Position numbers and translations under genes: made by a program
Source: Streptomyces sp. LUP47B
Lineage (GTDB): Bacteria; Actinomycetota; Actinomycetes; Streptomycetales; Streptomycetaceae
Assembly: GCF_001746295.1 (NCBI RefSeq)
Contig: NZ_MJAH01000008.1
Location: 181,906 to 245,905 of the forward strand
Length of the DNA: 64,000 nucleotides
Direction: 5' to 3'
Notes under the pieces: model-generated
What the model saw: only the letters and a program-made list of their open reading frames with translations
The model's database searches: none
What the model was told of the DNA's origin: nothing
Shown: in pieces, positions 57,011 through 64,000 of the stretch
How the letters are laid out: every line of letters begins with the position of its first letter
How positions within the stretch are numbered: position 1 is the first letter of the stretch

Positions 57011-58036
57011 TCAGGCGGCTTCGGCTGCGGTGTCGACGCCCAGGCGCTCCAGCAGCCGACCGCGGATCTCCGCGAACCGGGGATCGGCGATGTCGCGCGG
57101 CCGGTCGAGGTCGATCGCCTGCTCGTGCGCGATGACACCCTCGTCCATCACGAGGACACGGTCGGCGAGCAGCACGGCCTCCTCGACGTCGTGCGTCACG
57201 AGCAGTACCGCGCAGCCGCGCCGCTGCCACAACTCCCCGACCAGACGCTGCGCCTTGATCCGGGTGAGGGCGTCGAGCGCGCCGAACGGCTCGTCCAGCA
57301 GTAGGAGATCGGGCTCGCGCACCAACGCCCTGGCCAGCGAAGCGCGTTGGGCCTCGCCGCCGGAGAGGGTCTTGGGCCAGGCGTCCGTGCGGTGGCTCAG
57401 TCCGACCTCCCCCAGGGCCTGGTCGGCGACGGCGCGTGCGGGCTTGCCCGGTAGGCCGAGCAGGACGTTGCGCCACACCTTCTTCCACGGCATCAGCCGG
57501 GGTGCCTGGAAGGCGACCGCCTTGCGGCGCGGGACCAGGACGGTGCCCTCGATGTCCCGGTCGAGTCCGGCGAGGATGCGCAGCAGGGTGGACTTGCCGC
57601 AGCCACTGCGGCCCAGCAGAGCCACGAACTCGCCTGGCCTGACGTCGAGTTGGAGGTCATCGATGACGGCACGGCCGTCGAAGGAGCGGGTCAGGCCCTC
57701 GACGCGCACGGCCTGAGCGGGGCGGGGTGCGCGGGCCGGGGAGGCGTCGAACCTGGTTGCCTCGGCTTTGAATGTCTCGGCCTTGGCCGCCTTGGCCTTG
57801 GGCGACTTGGCCTTCGACGCCGCGGGATCGGCAGCCTGAGCCTGGGCCGGGGGTGCTTCGGCCTTGGCCGTCTCAAGGTGGGGGGCCTCGGCCTGGGCCG
57901 CCTCGCCCTGCGGTCCTTCGGCCTGGGTTGCTTCGGCCGTGGATGCCTCCGGCCCGGATCCCTCCGCCCCGGATCCCTCGGCTTCGGATTCCTCGGACAC
58001 CTGGGGCTTCACCGGCCGGTGAACGTCGGTCGCCAT
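57011..58036 (-). CDS. ssuB: Sulfonate ABC importer ATPase with long repetitive N-terminus
   Basis: A 341-aa ATPase subunit. The catalytic part starts near residue 108 and has LLGRSGCGKSTLLR (Walker A), KTLSGGEAQRASLAR (signature), LLLLDEPFGALD (Walker B) and LLVTHDVEEAV (H-loop), the SsuB/NrtD pattern. Before it lies a low-complexity stretch of about 100 residues built from Ala/Glu repeats (AEGSGAEGSGPEAS, AEATQAEG) changing to Ala/Lys repeats (SKAKSPKAKAAKAE), absent from typical SsuB proteins. ATG 58036 overlaps the ssuC end by 28 bases. Confidence 0.9.
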   Translation of the reverse strand: MATDVHRPVKPQVSEESEAEGSGAEGSGPEASTAEATQAEGPQGEAAQAEAPHLETAKAEAPPAQAQAADPAASKAKSPKAKAAKAETFKAEATRFDASPARAPRPAQAVRVEGLTRSFDGRAVIDDLQLDVRPGEFVALLGRSGCGKSTLLRILAGLDRDIEGTVLVPRRKAVAFQAPRLMPWKKVWRNVLLGLPGKPARAVADQALGEVGLSHRTDAWPKTLSGGEAQRASLARALVREPDLLLLDEPFGALDALTRIKAQRLVGELWQRRGCAVLLVTHDVEEAVLLADRVLVMDEGVIAHEQAIDLDRPRDIADPRFAEIRGRLLERLGVDTAAEAA

Positions 58037-58926
58037 TGCAGCAGCAGCCTTTCGAGGGAGCGGACGATGAAGTCGGCCAGCAGGCCGAGGAAGGCGTAGA
58101 CGATCAGGCAGACCACGATGACGTCGGTGCGCAGGAAGTCCCGCGCCTGCACCATCAGGAAGCCGATGCCGGAGTCCGCGTTGACCTGCTCGGCGAAGAC
58201 GAGCGCGAGCCAGGAGATGCCGAGCGAGTAGCGCAGTCCGGTCATGGCGCCGGGCAGCGCGCCCGGCAGGATGACATGCCGTACGAGCCCCCACCTCGAG
58301 AGACCGAGGGACTCCCCGGCCTCGATCAGCTGGGCGTCGACGCCACGGATGCCCGCGTAGACGTTGAGGTAGAGCGGAAAGGTCACCCCGAGTGTGATGA
58401 TGGCGATCTTCGGGGCCTCGCCGATGCCGAACCAGATGATGAACAGCGGGATCAGACCGACGAACGGCACGGTCCGCAGCATCTGCACCGGAGCGTCCAC
58501 GATGTCCTCGCCGATCCGGAACAGCCCTGAGACGAGGGCGAGTCCGGTGCCGATGAGGGCGCCGAGGAGCAGCCCGCCCGCCACCCGTTGCAACGAGGTC
58601 GTCATCGCCGAGGTCAGCGAACCGTCGGAGATCAGATCACCCGCGACCTGGGCGATACGGCCGGGGGAGGCGAGGACGTCGGCGGTCAACACACCGGTGC
58701 TGCTGAGGAGTTGCCATAGCGCCAGCAGCAGGACGGGACCGGTGGTGCGGCGCAGCCAGCGGGGGACGCGGGTGCGGCGGGAGGAGGTGGGGACGATGGG
58801 TTCGAGGTCGGGGGCGGGGGCGGAAACAGGGGTGGGACCGAGGGCAGTGGGCTCGGCGGCGTTCAGGTGGGAGGTTTCCGAAATGTCGGTTTCGGAGGAA
58901 TCTGGCGGGGCGTGGCTGATGCTCAT
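58009..58926 (-). CDS. ssuC: Sulfonate ABC importer permease
   Basis: A 305-aa permease of the SsuC/TauC type. A polar N-terminus of about 65 residues precedes six hydrophobic segments; the EAA-like loop is EAGESLGLSRWGLVRHVILPGALPG (shown as EAGESLGLS and HVILPGALPG), around residue 210. It is the first structural gene of the operon, reading ssuC, ssuB, ssuA, monooxygenase. ATG 58926 has GGAG four to five bases upstream. The 124 bp between the leader peptide and this start may fold into an attenuator. Confidence 0.92.
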   Translation of the reverse strand: MSISHAPPDSSETDISETSHLNAAEPTALGPTPVSAPAPDLEPIVPTSSRRTRVPRWLRRTTGPVLLLALWQLLSSTGVLTADVLASPGRIAQVAGDLISDGSLTSAMTTSLQRVAGGLLLGALIGTGLALVSGLFRIGEDIVDAPVQMLRTVPFVGLIPLFIIWFGIGEAPKIAIITLGVTFPLYLNVYAGIRGVDAQLIEAGESLGLSRWGLVRHVILPGALPGAMTGLRYSLGISWLALVFAEQVNADSGIGFLMVQARDFLRTDVIVVCLIVYAFLGLLADFIVRSLERLLLQWRPTFTGR

Positions 58927-59050
58927 GATGCTCCACGGAGGGGGAGAGCGGCCGGCGAGGGGCACGCCTCGACGCCGCCTGGGCACGACACGGATCAGCG
59001 TGCGCGCCTGTCGGCGGAACGAGGGTGCGGGAAAAGCGGGGAGGAAGGCG

Positions 59051-59134
59051 TCAGCAGCCGCGGCGACACGCGGCGGAGGCCACCCGCAGCAGGTCGATGT
59101 GACCGCGCGTGGTGAGCAGGACTGAACGCAACAT
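59051..59134 (-). CDS. Cysteine-containing leader peptide of the sulfur importer operon
   Basis: A 27-aa frame, opening MLRSVLLTTRGHIDLLRV and ending SAACRRGC. The pattern xTTRxHIDLxRVxSAxC recurs before sulfur-assimilation genes in Streptomyces and other actinomycetes, where it is annotated as a putative leader peptide. The two Cys codons, one at the very end, would let ribosome stalling at low cysteine regulate the downstream ssuCBA genes. There is no Shine-Dalgarno sequence, but the ATG lies 7 bases after a -10, so the mRNA is likely leaderless. Confidence 0.75.
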   Translation of the reverse strand: MLRSVLLTTRGHIDLLRVASAACRRGC

Positions 59135-59141
59135 GGGGCCG

Positions 59142-59171
59142 AAGCTAGCCATTCGGCGTGTCCACGGTCAA
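59142..59171 (-). promoter_or_regulatory. Promoter of the ssu leader peptide and operon
   Basis: On the minus strand TTGACC (59171-59166), an 18-base spacer and TAGCTT (59147-59142) form a near-consensus vegetative promoter. The leader ATG begins at 59134, seven bases after the -10, so transcription should start at or beside the start codon. Confidence 0.65.
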
Positions 59172-59256
59172 TGGTGTCTCGCGGACTGGACCCGCCGTAT
59201 CGCAGGGTGGTCCAGGAATGATGAGTGAATCCGCTCTCAGGGGTGAGGATGGGGAC

Positions 59257-59685
59257 ATGGCAGACGCTTCCACCACCCGAGTCCTGAACGTCGCCTCCGG
59301 TTCGTCGGAGCGGATCGTCGATCTCACCGGCGACTGCGAGGCCTTCCTGAGGGAGGTCGCCGCAGGCCGTGACGGCCTCCTCAACGTCTTCGTCCCGCAC
59401 GCGACAGCCGGCGTCGCGCTCATCGAGACCGGTGCCGGCAGCGACGACGACCTTCTCGCCGCGCTGCATGCCCTCCTCCCCGCCGACGATCGCTGGCAGC
59501 ACCGCCACGGCAGCCCCGGCCACGGCCGCGACCATGTCCTCCCGGCGATCGTCCCGCCCCACGCGACGCTGCCGGTGGTGAACGGGCAGCTGGAGCTGGG
59601 GACTTGGCAGTCGGTGTGCCTGGTGGACACCAACCGGGACAATCCTCAGCGGAAGGTACGTGTCACTTTCCTCGCCGGTTCCTGA
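59257..59685 (+). CDS. YjbQ-family protein (UPF0047, secondary thiamine-phosphate synthase type)
   Basis: A 142-aa protein. Landmarks are NVFVPHATAGVALIETG, WQHRHGSPGHGRDHVLPAI and PVVNGQLELGTWQSVCLVD, the conserved His/Asn-containing core of the YjbQ family. The E. coli member has weak thiamine-phosphate synthase activity. ATG 59257 is chosen because it gives the usual family length and follows GAGGATGGGG; ATGs at 59218 and 59221 would add about 12 residues. It is divergent from the ssu leader peptide. Confidence 0.85.
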   Translation: MADASTTRVLNVASGSSERIVDLTGDCEAFLREVAAGRDGLLNVFVPHATAGVALIETGAGSDDDLLAALHALLPADDRWQHRHGSPGHGRDHVLPAIVPPHATLPVVNGQLELGTWQSVCLVDTNRDNPQRKVRVTFLAGS

Positions 59686-59708
59686 TCAGCTCTGCCGACT
59701 CGTCGCGA

Positions 59709-60383
59709 TCACCGCGTCCAGTACCGGATGTTGCGGAACCGGGCCTCGGCGCGCCCCGAGCCGTGGTCGTAGACGCCGTTCTTGAAGTAGCGGGTGGCCG
59801 GGCCCCGGTCGGCGACCGTCAGGACGAGGGAGTCGTCGAAGTAGACCTTGACCGTGCCCGTCCCTGTGCTCGCCTGGTGGGCGATCTTCACGTTGAACCA
59901 GGTGTCGTAGGCCCCGGTCCTGAGAGCCGTGCCGTCGTAGCGGCGGACGGTGCCCCCGTCCGTGTCGTAGACGTTGAGCATGATGTCGGTGGCCGGAGTC
60001 CCGGAGGGGTGGACGCTCCGCAGGATCTGGACGAAGGAGGCGCCGTCCGAGCCGGAGGGGAGATAGACGTCGGCGTCCCACATGTGATCGCCCGTGGTGT
60101 AGTCGACCTTCCAGCGCATCTCGGTACGCGGATCGGTGGAGCTGCCCTCCTGGAAGGGCTCGTCGGTGGCGTACACCCACATCCGGTGCACTCCGCCGCT
60201 GTAGCTGTGACGCTCGCTCAGATCGAGGTTCCAGGGCTTCTGCCAGCTGTAGGCGAACGACGTCTGCTGCCAGCCGTCGGTCGGGTCGGCGGCCACCGCC
60301 GCGCCCGCGGGCCGGGAGAGGGCGAGTACGGGGCCGCCGACCAGCAGTCCGGCCGCTGTCCGTAAGGCGGATCTCCTGTTCAT
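59709..60383 (-). CDS. Exported PL7-like polysaccharide lyase
   Basis: A 224-aa exported protein with a twin-arginine-type signal (MNRRSALRTAAGLLVGG, cleavage near AGAAVA). The mature jelly-roll domain has RTEMRW and YFKNGVYD, close to the RxExR and YFKxGxYxQ motifs of alginate-lyase-2/PL7 enzymes; the QIH motif may be QIL here (FVQILRS). It probably cleaves a uronic-acid polysaccharide. The signature tyrosine of YFKNGVYD is retained. ATG 60383. Substrate (alginate, glucuronan or other) is open, as is PL7 versus a sister family. Confidence 0.75.
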   Translation of the reverse strand: MNRRSALRTAAGLLVGGPVLALSRPAGAAVAADPTDGWQQTSFAYSWQKPWNLDLSERHSYSGGVHRMWVYATDEPFQEGSSTDPRTEMRWKVDYTTGDHMWDADVYLPSGSDGASFVQILRSVHPSGTPATDIMLNVYDTDGGTVRRYDGTALRTGAYDTWFNVKIAHQASTGTGTVKVYFDDSLVLTVADRGPATRYFKNGVYDHGSGRAEARFRNIRYWTR

Positions 60384-60437
60384 CGGGTGTCCTTCCGTTG
60401 TGGGAGTGGGGGTCCATCCGGTCGGGAGGCAACACCA

Positions 60438-60538
60438 ATACATCGGAGGAGTCAATGACTTCGACCGTACTCGATAGCCGTGGAAGGGATTCTGGAGTGA
60501 TTTAGAGGGTGAATAGCTCCTGATACACCCGATGTATC
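60438..60538. promoter_or_regulatory. Operator pair and promoter region of the polysaccharide lyase gene
   Basis: ATACATCGG occurs at 60438-60446 and, in the opposite orientation, at 60529-60537. The second lies in the perfect inverted repeat GATACA-CCCGA-TGTATC (60522-60538). On the minus strand TTGACT (60455-60450) lies directly upstream of the first copy, which would sit in the promoter spacer, so a repressor bound there would block transcription. Confidence 0.5.
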
Positions 60539-60550
60539 GAGGATCCGGGA

Positions 60551-62038
60551 TCAGGCCGGGCAACCGGAGTCCGCGACGAGGTAGTAGCCGGGCGCGGTCT
60601 GCTCGAGGGTGTGCGCGGTGAACGTGTTCCACAGCCCCATGGGCTCGTCGGAGCCGTTGGCGTAGGTCTGACCGCCACTCTGATGGGCCCGGCCGGCGAC
60701 CGTGTGGTCGTAGTTGCTCGCGGTATGACACGTGGGTGTGAACCCGGTGGTGGATGCGGTCACCGTGGCGGAGGCCGCGCCCGCCGCGCCTGCCGCGTCC
60801 ACGGCCGCCACGGTGTAGCCGTATGTCGTGCCTGCGGTCAGGCCGGTGTCGGTGTAGGCGGTCGACCCGGTGGTGCCCACCTTCGTGCCGTCTCGGCGGA
60901 CGGTGTACGAGACCGCATCGGGCACCGCGTTCCAGCTCAGGGCCGTGGTGGTGTCGGTGGTCCCGGTGACCGTCAGTCCCGTGGGCGCGGGCAGGGCACC
61001 GGTGCCCTGGTCGTGGCCGTCGAGGCCCCAGAAGCGGACGGTGTGGTAGCTGGAGCAGATGGCGTCGAGGTAGTACGTGCCGGTGGCGCCGCACTGCTCG
61101 GTGCCGTTGCCGGGGTCGACCGCGAGCCCGTGCGCCATGCCGGCGACCGAGTAGACCTCGACCGCGGGCCGGCCGGTGGCGTCGTCGTAGGCGGTCATCG
61201 TGGTGCCCCCGCTCAGGCTTTCCGTGCGCGAAGGCGTCTGGCCGATGCCCCACACGTCGGTCCACTGGTCGCGCAACTCGGTGGCGTTGGCGGGCCGGAC
61301 GGTGGTGTCGGCGGAGCCCTGCCAGATCGCGACGCGTGGCCAGGACGTGGTGCCGGCGGGAGCGGCGGAGCGTACCAGGTCGCCCCATTGGGCGGGGGTC
61401 CTGTCCGGAGGGCTGTACATGCAGGTGTACGCCGCGGACACGGTGGTCGCGCAGTACGCGGGCAGACCGGAGTCGATGGCTCCGCCCGCGAAGACGTCGG
61501 GGTACGCCGCCAGCAGGTTCGCGGTCATGCCGCCGCCGGCGGACAGGCCGGTGACGTAGACCTGCCGGCTGTCGCTGCCGTACTGCGAGACGGCCTTGTC
61601 GACCATCTGCCTGATCGACAGTGCCTCGCCCCGCCCGCGTGAACTGTCCTCCGGCTCGAACCAGTTGAAGCAGGAGTTGGCGTTGTTGGCGCTGCTCGTC
61701 TGGGGGAGGACCAGCGCGAAGCCGTAGCGGTCGGCGAACTCCGGCCAGCCGGAGTGGGCGTAGTAGTCGCTCGCGCTCTGTGTGCATCCGTGCAGGGCGA
61801 TCACGAGCGGGGCGCCGGACGGCAGGGTGTCCGGTGCGTAGGCGTACATGGACAGGTTGCCGGGGTTGGTGCCGAAGCCGGTGATCTGCGTCAGGCCCGC
61901 GGCGGACGCCTGCGGGCTCATGGCGACCAGGCCTGCTGTGAGGGCCAGAGTGCCCGCGGCTGCGGCGACCCGGCGGCGGATGCCTCTGACGAGGCTGCGG
62001 CTCTTCGTGAAGCGGAACGGAGGATGCGACGGTCCCAT
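60551..62038 (-). CDS. Exported PHB depolymerase-type esterase with FN3 domain
   Basis: A 495-aa exported esterase. A signal peptide ends near SPQASAAG (residue about 47). The alpha/beta-hydrolase domain has the oxyanion region LVIALHGCTQSASDYY, the nucleophile in VTGLSAGGGMT and the His near VAGMAHGLAVD, the type-1 extracellular PHB depolymerase pattern. A fibronectin type III domain (LPAPTGLTVTGTTDTTTALSW, opening) and a 60-residue cysteine-containing C-terminal polymer-binding domain follow. ATG 62038 has AGGAGG nine bases upstream. It may digest poly-3-hydroxybutyrate or related polyesters. Confidence 0.88.
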   Translation of the reverse strand: MGPSHPPFRFTKSRSLVRGIRRRVAAAAGTLALTAGLVAMSPQASAAGLTQITGFGTNPGNLSMYAYAPDTLPSGAPLVIALHGCTQSASDYYAHSGWPEFADRYGFALVLPQTSSANNANSCFNWFEPEDSSRGRGEALSIRQMVDKAVSQYGSDSRQVYVTGLSAGGGMTANLLAAYPDVFAGGAIDSGLPAYCATTVSAAYTCMYSPPDRTPAQWGDLVRSAAPAGTTSWPRVAIWQGSADTTVRPANATELRDQWTDVWGIGQTPSRTESLSGGTTMTAYDDATGRPAVEVYSVAGMAHGLAVDPGNGTEQCGATGTYYLDAICSSYHTVRFWGLDGHDQGTGALPAPTGLTVTGTTDTTTALSWNAVPDAVSYTVRRDGTKVGTTGSTAYTDTGLTAGTTYGYTVAAVDAAGAAGAASATVTASTTGFTPTCHTASNYDHTVAGRAHQSGGQTYANGSDEPMGLWNTFTAHTLEQTAPGYYLVADSGCPA

Positions 62039-62329
62039 GACGAAATGCCTCCTGATGTCGGGCGGGGCCCGATGGTCGGTGTGCCGTGCATCATCGGGGC
62101 GCGCCCTCCGGCCCTGGCATGGGCTGAGCAGCCAGAACCGAGGCAGGTGCTGTGTGAGGGCCGCCCATAGTCGCTCTCGCGCTCGGCCGGGCAGGACCCC
62201 GCCTCCCGGTCCGGAGTGGTGTCCCGCACCATTGCCGGAAGGCTGACGGTGGTTGGCCGACCTATGTCTGAGGCGGGTGGGGCGCCCTAGTCTCCCGCGC
62301 ATCCCTGCAGCGTCCTCGGAGGCACACTG
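62039..62329. other. Divergent promoter region between the two exported hydrolases
   Basis: About 290 bases that must hold both promoters. I see no gene, no clear palindromic operator and no promoter pair good enough to report. Confidence 0.5.
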
Positions 62330-63748
62330 ATGCGTCTGTCCCTCAGCTCTCCGTCAGGCTCCTGGCAACACCGCGTTCCCACGGCCCTCGCCGTGGCTGC
62401 TCTCGTGCTCACTCCCACGTCCGCCACCGCCGCATCGGGAGATCCGGGCGGGCACTGCGCGCACCGTACGCAGTTGCGCGTACCGGGTGCCGAGCGTCAA
62501 CAGGCGGCGTGTCTGGCCGAGTTGACCACGGCGGGCACAGTCGCATCGGGGCACACCGACCCGGCCGACTGGGCCGGGCTGACACCGAAGGACCTGACCG
62601 TCCCCAGCGGAGTCCCCGGCATCCAGATCGACGGCTACTTCCCCGACACCTCCACCACGAACACCAACCATGGCTGGAGACACGACTCCCAGTTCGTCAT
62701 CCGGCTGCCCGACCGGTGGAACGGCGGCCTGGTGGTTGCCGGCACCCCCGGCAACCGTGAGCAGTACGCCAACGACCGGGCCATCGCCGACTCGGTGCTG
62801 TCCCGCGGCTATGCCTACGCCGCCACTGACAAGGGCAACACCGGTCTCGCCTTCTACCGGGACGGGAAGGCGCCGGGTGACGCCATCGCCGAGTGGAACG
62901 CCCGGCTCACCCAGCTCACCCGAGCCGCCCGGGTCACGGTCGCCCGGCGCTACCACCGTCCGCCCGCGCGCACTCTGGTGACGGGCATGTCCAACGGCGG
63001 ATACCTGGTGCGCTGGCAGTTGGAGAACCGTCCCGAGCTCTACGACGGCGGAGTCGACTGGGAAGGCACCTTGTGGCGCCCCGACGGGCCCACCCTGCTG
63101 GACTTCCTGCCCGCGGCGCTGCGCCACTACCCGGTGTACGCAGCCGGGGGCGGACGCGCCCGGGAGGCGCAGGAGGCCCTGCACGCCGCGGGGTTCCCGG
63201 CCGGGTCGGAGTTTCTCTGGCCGTATCACCACCAGGTCTACTGGGACCTGACCCAGCGGATCTACCGTGAGGAACTCGACCCCGGTTTCGACGGGGAGAC
63301 AGAGGCGGGTACGCCGTACTGCGCGGCGGAGACACCCGCCTGCGACACCGACTACGACTACACGACGCGTCCCGACGAGGTGCGGCGGGCCGTGGCGAGG
63401 ATCGCCCTGACCGGTCGGATCGGCAAGCCGCTGATCACCCTGCACGGCACCCTGGACGTCCTGCTGCCCATCAGTCAGGACTCGGATGTCTACGCCCGTA
63501 TGGTGCGCCACGCCGGACGAGACGGTCTGTACCGCTACTACCGCATCGAGGGCGGCACCCACACCGATTCCCTGGCCGACGTGTTCCCGGACCGGCTGCG
63601 TCCCCTCGCGCCCTGCTACCGCACGGCGTTCACGGCCCTCGAACGCTGGCTCGGCACCGGCAGGCGGCCGCCCGTCTCCCGGACCGTGGGCCGGCCCACC
63701 GGTGCGGAATCCGCGACCCTGGTGAACAACTGCCCCCTGGGGGCTTGA
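62330..63748 (+). CDS. Exported alpha/beta-hydrolase (tannase/3-hydroxybutyrate-oligomer-hydrolase-like)
   Basis: A 472-aa exported hydrolase with a signal peptide (residues 1-35, TALAVAALVLTPTSATA). The nucleophile elbow is VTGMSNGGYLVRW, preceded by VVAGTPGNREQYAND as oxyanion region; candidate acid and His lie in LHGTLDVLLPI and EGGTHTDSLAD. Cysteines are spaced as in secreted proteins. The overall pattern fits the large tannase/feruloyl-esterase-like group, which includes 3-hydroxybutyrate oligomer hydrolases; the divergent PHB depolymerase makes that last possibility attractive. ATG 62330 follows GGAGG at about nine bases. Confidence 0.72.
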   Translation: MRLSLSSPSGSWQHRVPTALAVAALVLTPTSATAASGDPGGHCAHRTQLRVPGAERQQAACLAELTTAGTVASGHTDPADWAGLTPKDLTVPSGVPGIQIDGYFPDTSTTNTNHGWRHDSQFVIRLPDRWNGGLVVAGTPGNREQYANDRAIADSVLSRGYAYAATDKGNTGLAFYRDGKAPGDAIAEWNARLTQLTRAARVTVARRYHRPPARTLVTGMSNGGYLVRWQLENRPELYDGGVDWEGTLWRPDGPTLLDFLPAALRHYPVYAAGGGRAREAQEALHAAGFPAGSEFLWPYHHQVYWDLTQRIYREELDPGFDGETEAGTPYCAAETPACDTDYDYTTRPDEVRRAVARIALTGRIGKPLITLHGTLDVLLPISQDSDVYARMVRHAGRDGLYRYYRIEGGTHTDSLADVFPDRLRPLAPCYRTAFTALERWLGTGRRPPVSRTVGRPTGAESATLVNNCPLGA

Positions 63749-63799
63749 GGGTATGGCGGCCGTCTCTCACCTGCCGATTCTCCGGTGTCCAACACCTCG

Positions 63800-64000
63800 T
63801 CAGTACACGGACAGCCCGTACGCGTTCAGCACCTCCTGGATCGGCTGGTAATAGGTGGTCCCTCCCGTGGCACAGTTCCCGGAGCCGCCGGAGAGGATGC
63901 CGACGACCTTGTCGCCTGCGTAGAGCGGGCCGCCGCTGTCGCCGGGCTCGGCGCAGATGTTGGTCTGGATCAACCCCGTGACGACGGTTCCGTCCCCGTA
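63800..64000 (-). CDS. Streptogrisin-type serine protease, C-terminus (partial)
   Basis: The last 66 residues of a chymotrypsin-fold protease; the N-terminal part lies beyond the right edge. Seen are ICAEPGDSGGPLYAGDKVVG with the catalytic Ser in GDSGGP, then SGGSGNCATGGTTYYQPI and a C-terminal helix ending GLSVY. This is the streptogrisin/alpha-lytic protease (S1E) pattern of exported Streptomyces proteases, which are made with a long propeptide. Whether it has propeptide and binding modules cannot be seen. Confidence 0.93.
   Translation of the reverse strand, partial: YGDGTVVTGLIQTNICAEPGDSGGPLYAGDKVVGILSGGSGNCATGGTTYYQPIQEVLNAYGLSVY

Noticed and set aside
1..64000. tRNA genes, rRNA, CRISPR arrays, insertion sequences, phage genes, and TTA (bldA-dependent) codons
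   Set aside because: I looked for each by eye and saw none; several TTA strings were checked and were out of frame or intergenic. This was not an exhaustive computed search.

Overview
The window is a stretch of a high-GC actinomycete chromosome, almost certainly Streptomyces. The indicators are the very strong G/C third-position bias, a complete cvnABCD conservon, a streptogrisin-type serine protease, several Tat-exported hydrolases, GTG/TTG starts and a xylA/xylB/ROK-regulator locus. I see no tRNA, rRNA, CRISPR array, insertion sequence or prophage. Nearly all genes are intact; one alpha/beta-hydrolase gene (29507-30266) is a frameshifted relic.

Layout. 1-5434: fructan use. A Tat-exported GH32 enzyme stands divergent from an ABC importer (binding protein, two permeases) that ends in a cytoplasmic GH32 beta-fructosidase; two related operator-like sites lie between them. 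5435-6734: gene-poor stretch with atypical codon use and at most two tiny overlapping genes. 6779-9638: aldehyde dehydrogenase with a GAF/winged-helix regulator. 9736-11378: exported PGRP-type amidase and acetamidase/formamidase. 11641-15631: xylose locus (ROK regulator and xylB divergent from xylA) with two tandem perfect inverted repeats 21 bp apart. 15640-20599: a terminator and a long hairpin, a Pro-rich membrane protein, an exported esterase-like protein, and a TetR gene divergent from patatin plus P450 with two matching operators. 20579-24696: SWIM protein and SNF2 helicase pair. 24912-30872: desaturase, small proteins, FAD monooxygenase, the hydrolase relic and a methyltransferase.

31026-37065: MHYT membrane sensor, conservon (kinase-like CvnA, roadblock CvnB, DUF742 CvnC, GTPase CvnD), a PPOX flavoprotein and a second, orphan roadblock protein. 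The usually tight cvnC-cvnD junction is split by about 200 bp carrying a copy of the end of cvnC and a 21-codon ORF. 37191-43249: DUF6397 protein, TesB thioesterase, Ski2-like helicase, DUF457-like membrane protein, zinc-independent L31 and DUF5709. 43250-43799: G-rich degenerate tandem repeat. 43800-47374: heterodimeric ABC exporter whose halves have lost complementary ATP-site motifs. 47553-53896: L,D-transpeptidase lipoprotein, PNGase A-like secreted protein, dicarboxylate symporter, and MarR divergent from a multidrug ABC exporter with a clear operator.

53959-64000: MltG-like protein; an ssuCBA sulfonate/sulfur importer operon ending in a flavin monooxygenase and led by a cysteine-containing leader peptide that looks leaderlessly transcribed; a YjbQ-family protein; an exported PL7-like polysaccharide lyase with its own operator pair; a PHB depolymerase divergent from a second exported hydrolase; and the C-terminus of a streptogrisin-type protease. 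The overall theme is saprophytic nutrition (fructan, xylose, sulfonates, dicarboxylates, polyester, protein, polysaccharide) interleaved with Streptomyces-specific signalling.
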